Source: CAJBLF01 sp964495825 (GTDB lineage: Bacteria > Patescibacteriota > Gracilibacteria > Absconditabacterales > Absconditicoccaceae). From it: a DNA stretch of 18,406 nucleotides. Position numbers and translations under genes: made by a program. The notes under the pieces are model-generated. The model ran no database searches. It was not told where the DNA came from and was given only the letters and a program-made list of their open reading frames with translations. Below are positions 1 to 9,468 of this stretch, one piece after another. The stretch spans positions 1 to 18,406 of the forward strand of contig CAZBWI010000036.1 in NCBI GenBank assembly GCA_964495825.1. Direction: 5' to 3'. The stretch's first letter is position 1. Each line of letters starts with the position of its first letter.

Positions 1-158
1 ATTCTCACAATGCCGTGTTATCACTTTTCTTAGGTATGCATATCGATCATTGATCGTTTTTCTTTCGATGTTTAATAATTTTGATGTCTGTGTTGCAGTC
101 AAATCTTTGCAAAAATATCTAATAATTCATACAGTTTTTTGCCTGTTATGCTTTGCAT
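1..158 (-). pseudogene. IS1595-like transposase, N-terminal fragment with frameshift, cut by window edge
   Basis: Reading from an ATG at 158, the first 18 or so residues (ITGKKLYELLDIFAK) run into a wrong frame near 104-108. Moving one base restores LTATQTSKLLNIERKT followed by IND and YAYLRKVI. This pattern of a short helix, LTATQ, an HTH ending in KTIN and then YxxLR is typical, from memory, of the N-terminal HTH of IS1595/ISXO2-type transposases. The CGA in the HTH would be Trp in this genome (INDWYAYLR). The catalytic domain lies beyond the window edge. A one-base deletion in an A-run (or an assembly error) explains the break, so the copy is probably dead. An inverted-repeat-like sequence at 213-234 could be the element's outer end. 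The family call rests on a short stretch only. Confidence 0.5.
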
Positions 159-274
159 TTTTTCTATAAGGGTTTTTTAGTAGTCATGAACTAGTTATAA
201 TGATAATTTAAACAGTTTCAACTACTCTAGACCCTAAAATATATATAGTATCATAAAAATAAATATTTTTGTTT

Positions 275-589
275 ATGAAAAAAATAAAAAAAATTAAAAG
301 AGGCGAGTTAGTCGGCCTCAATGAAATCTCTGAAGAGCAATTCTTAGCCAATGAAAAAATGGCAAATGAATTAATGGAGGTACCAATCAAAAATATAGTA
401 GTACCTTTTGGTTCAGAAATGTATATGACGCCAAATTGGTGTAAGAACGGTGATATGGAGAGATGTCCAGCTCCCTGTGGGGCTTGTCTGGATAATAGTA
501 ATCCTCGTTTTCTAAAAGTTAGGAAGGCAATTACGATCCAAAGATTGGATGTAGATGCTTATAATCTTCAATCTAAAAATTTATTGTAA
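275..589 (+). CDS. Small Cys-rich hypothetical protein (104 aa)
   Basis: I do not recognise this protein. It is 104 aa with a Lys-rich start (MKKIKKIKRGELVG) and a central cluster of four cysteines, WCKNGDMERCPAPCGACLD, spaced C-x6-C-x3-C-x2-C, which could bind a metal such as zinc. It has no signal peptide or membrane segment. I chose ATG 275 over an in-frame TTG at 269 because ATG is used by every other gene here; neither has a Shine-Dalgarno sequence. It ends at TAA and is followed 15 bases later by a strong rho-independent terminator, so it is a monocistronic unit. It contains five Gly codons, none TGA, and no CGA/CGG. It lies next to the transposase remnant, so it could be cargo or simply a neighbour. 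Confidence 0.65.
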   Translation: MKKIKKIKRGELVGLNEISEEQFLANEKMANELMEVPIKNIVVPFGSEMYMTPNWCKNGDMERCPAPCGACLDNSNPRFLKVRKAITIQRLDVDAYNLQSKNLL

Positions 590-604
590 ATTATTGTAAA
601 AAAC

Positions 605-640
605 AAAATGCTCTGGTTATTTATCAGAGCATTTTTTTTA
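605..640 (+). terminator. Rho-independent terminator of the 275-589 gene
   Basis: An 11-bp perfect stem (605-615 ATGCTCTG preceded by AAA, pairing with 625-635) with a 9-base loop runs directly into a T-tract. The A-tract on the left arm also gives a weaker terminator in the other direction, which would suit the minus-strand lipoprotein gene ending at 666. Confidence 0.85.
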
Positions 641-665
641 AATATTTTCATAAATATATTTCTAG

Positions 666-1232
666 TTACTTGATTTCGAGTGTTGTTATCATCTCATCAA
701 ATTGTTGTATGAAAGAATCAAAAGTATCTTCTGCAGCAGTATAGGTGATAATATATATATTGCTATTCTTGATGAGATAGACTTGTTCTCGTTTGAGTTT
801 TGTATTTCCTTGTGTACCTTTGTAGATGAGTTTTTTTGCTTTTGTATCATTAATGGTGATGGTTTCGTTAGTTACTTCAGTGAATCCTGGGATAAGTTGG
901 GTAAGCTGTCATTTGGTTATATCATAATATTCATCGAGAGTATATTCCTTATCCAATGCTTCTTTTATAATACCGATATTTTCCCTAATCTTGTCGTTCT
1001 CATCAGTAGGAGAAAAAAACATTACCGTAGATCCATACACATTTTCTTGGAATGTCCATCCACCAGGGAATTGGATGGAGAACCTATCTTTTTTGCTAGT
1101 ATATGTCTGTCGATCAATATCGTTCTGTTGATTGGTAGTGGAGATGGTGTTTGGAGAAACTGGTCACGTCTTTGTACATCCGAAGAGGAAGAATAGCGAT
1201 GTAGCTAACATGAGAGAAATGAGTTTTTTCAT
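666..1232 (-). CDS. Lipoprotein with PsbP/DUF1795-like domain (188 aa)
   Basis: A signal peptide (MKKLISLMLATSLFF) ends in the lipobox LFGC with Cys19, so the protein should be lipid-anchored on the outer face of the membrane. After a Ser/Thr/Asn/Gln linker (about 20-45) comes a domain beginning with FSIQFPGGW and ending with YIITYTAAEDTFDSF, the pattern of the PsbP-like/DUF1795 fold seen in many bacterial lipoproteins. That assignment is from memory of the pattern and is moderate. The gene contains two TGA codons read as Gly (TKTGP after the lipobox and TKGQLTQ), and CGA at two places (DID-x-QTY and LK-x-EQV) that would be Trp. It stops at TAA. There is no Shine-Dalgarno upstream of ATG 1232. 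It is 53 bp from the methyltransferase gene upstream on the same strand and may be co-transcribed with it. Confidence 0.85.
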
Positions 1233-1285
1233 GCTAAGTATGTTTAAACGATAAAACGATAGTACATAACGATATGTATATATAA

Positions 1286-2068
1286 CTAATCATCATTATT
1301 TTGCAAGAAAACACTTTTTTTAGCTACTATCAGTGAATTTTGGGAATATGTCCATGAAGGATTTTTTTTGCCTTTGGTGAGATAACAGATTTGTTCAATA
1401 ACAAATCCACTGAGTATTACCAATTTCTTCAATTCAGCGAGTGTGTAGATATGATAGAATCTTCCTATAGTATTTTTTCCTTGCTTTCGGGGGATCATAA
1501 GATCGTTTCGTTTGTGCATGCCAAATGTCATGATATATCTTCGACAAGCACGGAAAATTGCTTTCTTATATTTTTTTAAAAATCGTCGTGAAAATGATCG
1601 ATTCGTCATAATAAGTTTTCCGTCGTATTTCAATATCCTATAGATGTTTTTGATCAGAAAGAATCTTTCTTTGATGGTTGGTATATGTTGAAAACTCGCT
1701 ATCCCGATAACGAAATCAAACGATTCCTGTTTCAAGGATGGTATATATTGGATGATATCCTGACAGATAAATTCTGCTTTGATAGTTTTGGAAGCATGTT
1801 TTCCGCTAATCTGTTTTTTTGCGAATTTTAGGAGTTCCTGAGAAATATCTACTCAGGTATAGTATATCGTTATTCATTTCAGCTGGGCCAGATGAGCAAG
1901 CAATCTGCCACTTCCACATCCAAATTCCAATATACTGATCGTCTTTTTCCCGCAAGATGTGATTTCATCCAAAATACTATCAGCGTCCGCTCGATGCTTG
2001 TTTCTGGTATGATAATATTTTTCCGCTTCCTGATCGTAGAAGCTCGCTAATGATTCCTTAATATCCAT
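1286..2068 (-). CDS. Class I SAM-dependent methyltransferase, TRM9/ALKBH8-like (260 aa)
   Basis: The SAM-binding glycine motif LEFGCGSGRLL is at residues about 47-57, then a second acidic strand (YYTGVDIS) and the IASFQHIPTIKER region. This is a Rossmann methyltransferase of the Methyltransf_11/25 type. The start, FYDQEAEKYYHTRNKH, resembles the tRNA wobble-uridine methyltransferase TRM9 and the ALKBH8 methyltransferase domain, so a tRNA or small-molecule substrate is possible but not shown. Two TGA codons (1874-1876 and 1853-1855) join the two halves as Gly. The gene has seven CGA codons; read as Trp they give RNKHW near residue 26 and KWNDLMIPWK near 185-195, which fits the family far better than Arg. 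I chose ATG 2068 because the family homology begins there; an in-frame ATG at 2110 would add 14 residues. It stops at TAG. Confidence 0.85.
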
Positions 2069-2154
2069 ACAAAATAATAAAGAGGTAATAGTGAAGAGCT
2101 TATAGTACAAAAAATTTTACCATGTTATTATGACATAATTTTATACTCTAAATC

Positions 2155-3156
2155 CTAAGAACTAAAATCAAATTGTTGTCCTATCATATGTTCAGCTTCT
2201 TTGATTTCCTGATGAGATTTTTCGACGAGTTCTGTGAGTGTAAAAGTAATTTCTTGACCTTCGATGAAGAGTTTTTGGAAATGCATGAGATAGAGGAAGA
2301 CGAGTGCAGTCATCCTGACATCGTTTTTACAGTATTTCTTAAATTCTTCCAATGCGTTGAGATCATGCTCTTCTATGTATTTTTTGTAGAGTACTTCTCA
2401 TTCAGCTCATGAGCTGAGTGTTTTGCTAACATTTACCAATGTTTCAGCGATCTTATTTAATCCCATTCTTTTTCCGGTCATCGCTTGGACAAAAAGAAAG
2501 AGATCAATACTTTTTTTATTGAGTTTTTGGATATCATCTTCATTTCCTCCTATGTTGTATACAGAGACGATATTGTCAAATGCGATATTATTGAATCCAA
2601 CGATATATCCATTGAAATCAAGCATTTTTTGAACAAATGTTTTTAATCCTTCCTGATCGATGTATTCATAGGTCATTTTGTTCGTACCGGTAGGATGCAT
2701 TGCATAAGCCAATAAAAATTTTGTTTCTTTGAGATTTTCTATATTTGTATCAGTCTCAATATCGTAGACCATATAGTTCTTTCATAAGATAGTCGAATAT
2801 TTTCCAGTATGAAATTCATCCAAGAGAATCTGTTCAATAGATTTTTGTCCGGTGATTTTTTCTTTTTTCAATATAAAATTTTTCATCAGACTCTGGAATT
2901 CTCTTTTACCTTCATTATCGAGGATGACTTGAATTTTGTCTTTTTCATCCATAAGGATATATTCTGTGCCGGTATCCTGGAGTCTGAAAGTAAAATCGCC
3001 TCTATACATATAATAGATTTCATTTCCTTCCTTGAATATCTTCTTGAAGAGATCATTGGCCATCATACAATGCTCTTTTTTGAGGATATTATAAAAATTA
3101 GTAAGAAAATTGTTCTGTACGGTTTTGAGTTCGTTAAGCGTGAATCTTTTGTACAT
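2155..3156 (-). CDS. DEDDy 3'-5' exonuclease / RNase H-like nuclease, YprB-type (333 aa)
   Basis: The C-terminal two thirds carry the three exonuclease motifs of the DnaQ-like fold in order: YDIET (D132, E134), GFNNIAFDN (D194) and YCKNDVRMT (Y275, D279), i.e. a DEDDy active site. The spacing and the segment GLNKIAETL followed by SSGAEGE resemble the predicted RNase H-like nuclease family that includes YprB and PolB-like exonucleases. It should remove nucleotides from the 3' end of single-stranded DNA or RNA using two metal ions. The N-terminal 125 residues are not recognised. Three TGA codons are read as Gly: one at about 2779 linking the N-terminal domain to the nuclease domain and two in SSGAEGE. 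It stops at TAG. Start at ATG 3156, with the inverted-repeat region directly upstream. Confidence 0.85.
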
Positions 3157-3164
3157 ACTTCAAA

Positions 3165-3295
3165 AATAATTTTAAATTTTGAATGTTGAATTTTGAATGT
3201 AGGAATGTGTAACTTCATATGCTATTGTGATTTACAATAGGTAGTAAGTATAAATACATTCATTCAACATTTAGCATTGAGTATTCAAAATTATT
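3165..3295. repeat. Long imperfect inverted repeat with perfect inner hairpin (MITE-like)
   Basis: The left arm (3165-3200, AATAATTTTAAATTTTGAAT...) is an imperfect reverse complement of the right arm (3256-3295, ending ...TATTCAAAATTATT). Between them lies a perfect 7-bp hairpin CTATTGT/ACAATAG (3222-3228 with 3234-3240, 5-base loop). The whole stretch can fold into one long stem of about 131 nt. The right arm overlaps the stop codon of the 3291-5462 gene. It could be a terminator or processing structure between two minus-strand genes, or a small non-autonomous mobile element. Confidence 0.6.
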
Positions 3296-5462
3296 GATTT
3301 TTGAGTCGTTCCTGGTAATTTTGCCATGCCGTGAGGTCTGCATTTTTAATGGCTGTCAATGGGTCTATAACAAAAGAATTTATACTGTTTTGGTGTTCGT
3401 CATCAAGCGGTAAATATAAATTCTTTATCATATATGGTTGTCCTCCAGTAATAATATCTTTGAAATATCGAGGTCAGAGCGTGTTAGTACTTAATGTATA
3501 GTTGACGATGAAATGGATGCTACCGATCGTGAGATCGACCAATATTTTCCCGTTTTTATCAGCAATGTCGTTTGCTTTGATCCCCAGGTAATGTTGGATA
3601 GTTTCGAAGACAAGGATAGCATTAGTGGTGCCTTCATATGTTTTTTTTGGTATTTCATAGGTGAGGATGTTTTTGATGATATCATCAAGTAAATAAGTAG
3701 TGCCGATGATCTTACTGTATGATGTTTTGATCGCATTCTCCAGATTTTTATCTGATATAATGACATTTTCGAGTCCACCATTCTTAAATAAGAATTCATA
3801 ACGGAGTGTGTTTTTGATAATAATTGCTCCTGAGCTTGCACATGATACTACCGTGATATCTTTGATTGTTGTCAATCACGAACAGACTTCAACAGGAGCA
3901 TTGATTGGTGCATTTGTCTGCTCATAAAAGATAAGATTCTTGGCTATATAACTATAAAGTTCTCCGATAGAAAAATTTTTGATCAATAAGAGATTTTTTA
4001 TGACATCATTGATTTCAGGCTTATTTTGAAGTTCCACACTTGTGACGAGTAGCATATCATCGTTGTAGGTCATGATAATATGGGATTTGATGGTCTCATT
4101 GTTGTCTGGTGAAAAGAATTTAAGATACCCGATGATGTCGATGATAGTATTTGAGATGCTTTTCTTGTCGATAGTAAGATAGGAAATACTTTGGAGTTTT
4201 TTCTCTATTTTATCCTTGAGTGAGATTTCAGCTGTCGTTCACGTTTCGACTATATGTTGAACAATCAATGCATTGTTGCTGACTTCCTTATTCAACCCAT
4301 CAAATCCGAGTAAAGGCTCGCCTTCATTCAAGATGCTAATAGTAGTGAGCAATGAAGCGATTTTAGTTCCTCCGATATTTTGGGTGAATGTTGTCGTTTG
4401 ATATGCAGCTTTTTCAAGCGATAAGGAGAGGTATTTATTGTTATATCGATAAATCTCGTCTTTGTAGAATGGTCTGATAGCGTTCTTTTTTAGTACTTCT
4501 CTGACAAAATCTAGATAGATGTTGATTTTGTAGGTGTCTACTTTGTTGATGAGGAAATCTTGGTAGATCTGTTGTTGGTAGGAGAGTAGTTTATATTCGT
4601 TTAATGTTGTATCTTTGTAGCTGATCTTATCGAAAGATTGGTTATTCAAACTATTTTGGATTTCCATGAAGAGTGTGGTCTTTTTGAAAATGTCAGCATA
4701 TTTTTCGCCACAGAGATCAAAGAGATGTTCGATCTCTGTATTTTGATCATTGGAGTAAAGGAGATATTTGGAGAGTCATTCACAGAATCTTCCTTTGTTT
4801 GTGGTGTCGTTTCTGATAGCGTTGAAGATATTTTGGAGCCCCGCATAGTCCTTGGAAATCATATAGATGAAGAAACTATCCAAGAAATCATCCAGATAAT
4901 GATTGCAGGTCGTTTTGGAGATTTTATTTTCAAAGACACAAGAGAGGTTAAAATCGTCTATCAGACTTTTGGCTAATGGTAATTGTACACGGGTAAAAGG
5001 TTTGTTTACAGTAATCTTCTTGGTAAATACGAAGGTATTTACAAAATGTTCTAATTCGTTTATATCATAATTTCCGCCTGAAAAATATTCCATACTCTTG
5101 ACTGGAAGTGTACTATAGAAATAGAAGTATTTTGGTACGATAAATCCTTTGTAGCTGATGAGGTTATTCACAGATTTTATGAAACCATTCTCAGTCTGGA
5201 GATCTCATTGGAGGATGTAGATTTCTAAGTCATTATTTTTGATATTTTGTTTGAGAAATTTACTAAATTCCGCAATCAACTTCGTCTTCTGCAAAAGCAA
5301 TGAATCATTTCCTTGGAAGATAGTGAGGCCTGCGGATTTGGAAAGCAGGTTTTGGAATAGGAAAAATCACACAATGAGTGCAATCATAAAAATAAGGTAA
5401 TGGAAGAAGAATTTCGATACTTTTTTGTAGGTGTGTATGATATGTGTTGGAGTTTCTTGCAT
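3291..5462 (-). CDS. Large membrane-anchored extracytoplasmic protein of unknown function (723 aa)
   Basis: I do not recognise the family. One N-terminal membrane segment (about residues 18-38, FFFHYLIFMIALIVGFFLF) follows a short Lys-containing start, giving an N-in anchor with about 680 residues outside the cytoplasm. The body is rich in Ile, Leu, Asn and Lys with no obvious catalytic motif. It contains patches such as FTQNIGGTKIASLLTTISIL and two Asn/Asp-rich regions, and the end (TAWQNYQE) is polar. Six TGA codons join the reading frame as Gly (first at residue 32 inside the membrane helix); CGA occurs in IY-x-YNN, GP-x-YF and QE-x-LKNQ, all plausible Trp sites. It stops at TAA. It starts 32 nt from the expected transcription start of a strong promoter, so it is probably well expressed. 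A surface or host-attachment role is possible but is speculation. Confidence 0.8.
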
Positions 5463-5500
5463 AGCAGTATGTCAACTAAATGATATTTTTACTCTACTGC

Positions 5501-5529
5501 AGTATATAGTTTTACTCATCATTTGTCAA
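5501..5529 (-). promoter_or_regulatory. Near-consensus sigma70 promoter for the 3291-5462 gene
   Basis: On the minus strand, TTGACA (5524-5529) and TATACT (5501-5506) are separated by exactly 17 bases. Transcription would start near 5494 and give a 5' leader of about 32 nt with no Shine-Dalgarno sequence. Confidence 0.75.
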
Positions 5530-5586
5530 AATAATTTTCAGACATATCTCTCTGTCAAAGGCCATAAAAAAATGTCAATAATAGAC

Positions 5587-5614
5587 TTGCATTTATACTA
5601 AATTTTTTTATACA
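5587..5614 (+). promoter_or_regulatory. Promoter of the small lipoprotein gene
   Basis: TTGCAT (5587-5592) and TATACA (5609-5614) are 16 bases apart. The predicted start near 5621 leaves a leader of about 48 nt before ATG 5669. It is divergent from the promoter at 5501-5529, with about 60 bp between the two. Confidence 0.5.
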
Positions 5615-5668
5615 GCGGGTGCGTTAACCATTCGTTAAACGTATTTTTATATAGTAAATACTGTTGCT

Positions 5669-5884
5669 ATGAAAAAAGTATTAGCTCTAGTAGCTCTCAT
5701 AGCTGGTGTTGCTCTTTTCGCTGGATGCATGAATCAACCAGCTGTAGAAGATGAAACTACAACTCCAACTGTAGAAGAAACTACTACAAATGAAGCAATG
5801 ACTGGAGAAGTAACGACTGATGAAGTTACTCCTGCAGATGAAGCAACAACCACTGAAGTTGTGCCTGAAGCTACAGCAGAATAA
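5669..5884 (+). CDS. Small Thr/Glu-rich lipoprotein (71 aa)
   Basis: A classic lipoprotein signal peptide (MKKVLALVALIAGVALFAGC) has the lipobox LFAGC with Cys20 as the lipid-modified residue. The mature part is only about 50 residues, highly acidic and made of loosely repeated Thr-Thr/Glu/Val/Ala units (VEETTTNEA, VTTDEVTPADEATTTEVV) with no Lys or Arg. It is probably a disordered surface coat or spacer peptide. It has three Gly codons, none TGA, and ends at TAA. A perfect palindromic terminator follows 50 bases later. Similar tiny lipoproteins with low-complexity tails are common in bacteria, but no function can be assigned. Confidence 0.8.
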   Translation: MKKVLALVALIAGVALFAGCMNQPAVEDETTTPTVEETTTNEAMTGEVTTDEVTPADEATTTEVVPEATAE

Positions 5885-5933
5885 TTCCCCACCATAGAGG
5901 CGGGTTGAAATCCTCTGGCAAAAACGTAAAAGG

Positions 5934-5955
5934 GGAGTCATATGACTCCTTTTTT
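5934..5955 (+). terminator. Rho-independent terminator between lipoprotein and pseudouridine synthase genes
   Basis: The perfect palindrome GGAGTCATATGACTCC (5934-5949) is followed by T6. The next gene starts only 13 bases beyond the T-run and no good promoter is visible between them, so that gene may depend on readthrough of this terminator. Confidence 0.85.
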
Positions 5956-5967
5956 GTTTATCATAAC

Positions 5968-6645
5968 ATGCGCCTACTTACCTATCTTCAGATTCATTAT
6001 CATATTCCCCGCAGGACATTTGTCTCCCTTATTGATGACGGAGTTGTGTTTGTGAATAATAAAAAAATATCGTCATATACTCACGAAGTTATCTCATGAG
6101 ATAAGATAGAAATAGCTGCATCTACCTTTAGGATAAAAAACACGGTAAAGGAAGAAAAAAAATATTCGACAATTGTTCTCTTTAATAAGCCGAAAGGATA
6201 CGTCGCTTCCAAATCCGATCCGTACAATAAAACTATTTACGATATACTTCCTTCTCAATTTAAGAACTACTATTATATCTGAAGACTGGACAAAGATTCA
6301 CATTGACTACTTCTTCTGACGAATAATCCTGGATTGGTCAATGACTACGGACATCCCAAAAACGGTGTAGAAAAAGAGTATAATATCGAATTAGATAAGG
6401 ATCTTTCTCCCAAGGATATCCAGAGAGCAATGAGCGGTATCAAAGACAAAGATGAAATATTAAAAGCGATAAAAATAACGAGAAGAAAAAAATATCATTA
6501 CACTATTCTTTTGAATGAAGGCAAAAAAAGACATATTCGCAGACTCTTTCTTGCGCTTGGATATCATGTGGTAGACTTACAAAGAATCCGTGAAGGAAAA
6601 TATAAGCTATGAAATCTTAAGGTCGGTGAACGGAAAATTATATAG
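5968..6645 (+). CDS. RsuA/RluB-family rRNA pseudouridine synthase (225 aa)
   Basis: It isomerises a specific uridine of 16S or 23S rRNA to pseudouridine; which site cannot be told. An N-terminal S4 RNA-binding domain (about 1-50, MRLLTYLQIHYHIPRRTF...) is followed by the synthase domain with LFNKPKGY (about 70-77) and the catalytic motif GRLDKDSHGLLLLTN, whose Asp108 is the nucleophile. The later KKRHIRRLF segment is also diagnostic. Four TGA codons are read as Gly at residues 44, 105, 113 and 215; two lie inside the catalytic motif, so a standard-code reading would destroy the enzyme. CGG at residue 222 sits where relatives have the Trp of GEWR near the C-terminus. It stops at TAG 6643, one base from the end of convergent mutS. 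Length is normal for RsuA-type enzymes. Confidence 0.93.
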
Positions 6646-6646
6646 G

Positions 6647-9310
6647 TTATTTTAATTCGTCTTTGATCTTGTCTAGGATCTGTAATGCCTGTAGTGGAGT
6701 AATATTGTTCAAATCATAGCTATCGAGCAATGATTTCAGCTTCTCGTATTTTATTCCATATTCAGGATTTGGGAGAAGGTCAGAGGTGGAAGCTAAAAGA
6801 CTCTCATTTTTTTTGTTTTGTCCCTTTTCTGTTATCTTTTTTTTCTGTTCAAGTTCATCTAAATATCATCTTGCGTGTTCGACTATTGTGGCGGGAATAC
6901 CTGCTAATTTAGCTACATCGAGACCATAGCTCTTGCTTGCTCACCCTTTAACTATTTTTTTCATAAAGATAACTTCTTTGTCGGTTTCATAGACGCTGAC
7001 AGAATAATTTTTCACGCCAGGCAAGATCTCTTCAAACTGGATCAATTCATGATAATGTGTTGCGATCAGTGTCTTCGCTCCGATCTTTGTGACGAGATAT
7101 TCTAGGATTGCTTTGGTCAATGCGAGTCCATCGTATGTTGCAGTTCCACGACCAAGCTCGTCAAAAATAATGAAGCTATTTTTAGTTGCATTATTCAAAA
7201 TATTTGCTACTTCGATCATTTCTGTCATGAAGGTGGACTGGTTTTTTGCAATGTTATCTCCGCTTCCGATACGTGCAAACAAAGCATCCATCACTGGTAA
7301 TTGACATTCTTTCGCCGGTACGAATAATCCGCAATGTGCCATGAGAACGATCAATGCATTTTGCCTTAAATACGTGGATTTACCTCCCATATTTGGTCCT
7401 GTAATGATATGGAGAAATCCTTGTTCCGAATCATTCTTCCCGTTTAATGCCAGATTGTTTGGTATAAACTGCTGATCGAGCGGCAAGAATTCTTCGATGA
7501 CCGGATGTCTGCCTTCGATGATAGTTATTGTATTATTTTTTACAAACATCGGCTTGGTATATTGTTTTTCATATGCGAGCAATGCCTGCGAAACAAAGAG
7601 ATCCAACCGTGAAATTTTTTCTGCGGCTTCGTGTAATTCCTGGATACCTTCGCCTATCTTAGTTTTTGCTTGCTGGAGAAATTCACGTTCCATTTTGCTT
7701 AATTCATCTTTGGCTTCCAATATCTTTGATTCCAAATTTTCTAGATATGGAGAAGAATATCTCTGTCCTCATTTTAGCGTATTCCTGCGGATGAGAGAAA
7801 ATTTTTCATCATCTTTTTGATTCATACTTTCTTCAAATTTTTCTATATCCTTGTTTGTTACTTCTAAGAAATATCCCTGATTTAGGACAAATTTTACTTT
7901 GACCGTGGATATTCATGCTCTCTGTGCTAATTCTTGTTGGTACTGCAAAAGTAATTCGTCACTGTGGTAGGCAATTTTTCTCAGTTCGTCTATTTTTTCG
8001 TTATATCCGTCACGGATATAGTCGATATCATCTTTATATTCCTCATCATTTTTTAGAAGCTGTTCCAGATAATTGTACAAATGTTGGAGATAATGTATAC
8101 TTGTATCCTGAAGTCATAATAATTTCAGCTCATCGAGCAAAAATGTATTTACGAAGAAAATCCTTAGAGTGGATCTGAGCTTGATAAATGTACTTGGTAA
8201 GAGTTTTTTGTATAATATCGTTGTTATCAATTTCGGGATATCACGTACATTTCCTAAAAGATAGTGAATAGTACCAGGAATATGGGACATGGTATTTGTC
8301 CCTATTTCCTTACCCCTTATCTGGTGGTAATAGCGTTCAATATGATCCAATCTTCGCTGCAATTGTTCAAGATTTTTGATAGGATTCATTAAAATGTGAT
8401 GGAGAAGTCTTGCACCACCTGCTGTTTTTGTTGTATTCAGAATGTGGAAAAGACTGTATTTTTCACTTCCTTCATAACTTGAAGACAATATTTCAAGATT
8501 TTTTATCGTTACATCATCGAGGATGAGATAGTTGTCCTGACAATGAAAGGAGATTTTCGTAATATTGGTCAGAGAATTTTTTTGTGCATGATTGAGATAC
8601 GAAAGCAACAATGCTGTCGTTGCTAATTTGCCATCTTCAAGAGCTTTCCCATAACTTGCGATTTGTTGGATACCTGTTATTTCTACAATAAATTTTTCTG
8701 GGTCAGGCGGAATATCTCGTATGGAAACCAATGATTTCATGACTTGCTGGAGAGGAATCGAAATACTCTCTTTTTCAGGGAAATCACCATCGAAGACGAT
8801 TTCCACTGGTCTGATAGTGAGAATAAATTTGACCATTTCATTGATATCTCAGAAACTTTTGGTCCGATATTCGCCGATGCTGAAATCTCATCGGGCAATA
8901 TGATAACTATTGCCATTGGTATACGGAATAAAAGTTATCGCCATAGTATAGGTAAATTCTTTCTTCGACTCTTGAATATAGGTTCATGGCGTAATAATAC
9001 TTACAACCTCCCTTTCTACTATTTTCCCAGGAATAGGGTCTGTCGTTTGTTCTGCGATAGCTACTTTATACCCGTTATTGATGAGTTTCGTGATGTATTT
9101 TTCTGCACTGTGGTAGGGGATGCCTGCCATAGGTACAGCATGCTCTGAATTCTTGTTTTTGCTCGTCAAGACAATATCGAGTACTTTGCTACAAAGCTTA
9201 GCATCTTCGAAGAAAGTTTCATAAAAATCACCCATACGAAAAAACAGGATACAGTCCTCGTGTTGTTTCTTGATATCTAAATATTGAAGTATAGCAGGGG
9301 TGAATGACAT
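6647..9310 (-). CDS. mutS: DNA mismatch repair protein MutS (887 aa)
   Basis: It recognises mismatches and small loops in DNA and starts repair through its ATPase. The mismatch-binding motif GDFYE gives Phe29-x-Glu31; connector, lever and clamp domains follow; the C-terminal ATPase has the P-loop GPNMGGKST (about 638-646), the Walker B segment FIIFDELGRGT (Asp717, Glu718) and ATHYHE (about 750-755). Length and domain order match MutS1. Eight TGA codons are read as Gly, for example GGASKSYGLDVAKLAGIP, where one of the paired glycines is TGA. Conserved arginines use AGA/AGG/CGT; CGA at residue 140 (IA-x-GDFSIGE) fits Trp. It ends at TAA, tail to tail with the pseudouridine synthase gene. No mutL is in the window. 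The upstream gap holds TTGACT (9362-9367) and TATACA-like (9342-9347) boxes, but with a spacer of only 14. Confidence 0.97.
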
Positions 9311-9397
9311 ATATGAAATCTCAGAATAAATATAGGATGCTTGTATAAATTATTAAAAAAAAGTCAAGTAAACTTCCTGCGAATAGTTGCTTAAACT

Positions 9398-9425
9398 TTG
9401 AAATTTGGATGTTCTAGGATATACT
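9398..9425 (+). promoter_or_regulatory. Promoter of the pilus ATPase operon
   Basis: TTGAAA (9398-9403) and TATACT (9420-9425) are separated by 16 bases. The start near 9432 gives a leader of about 37 nt before ATG 9469, without a Shine-Dalgarno sequence. Confidence 0.55.
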
Positions 9426-9468
9426 TATTCTATGACACAAGTATTTACTTTGGAACCGTGAAAAATTT

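Noticed and set aside
269..277. TTG start at 269 for the Cys-rich protein
   Set aside because: ATG 275 lies two codons further in and ATG is used by all other genes; nothing supports the earlier start.
702..1196. Plus-strand frame of 164 codons
   Set aside because: It is antisense to the lipoprotein gene 666-1232, which has a signal peptide and a lipobox; the plus frame has no recognisable content and is Phe/Cys-rich by mirror effect.
3491..3841. Second minus-strand frame inside the 723-aa gene
   Set aside because: It overlaps the real frame in another phase and has no start signal or family features.
8744..9148. Plus-strand frame of 134 codons
   Set aside because: Antisense to the N-terminal part of mutS, with no family features.
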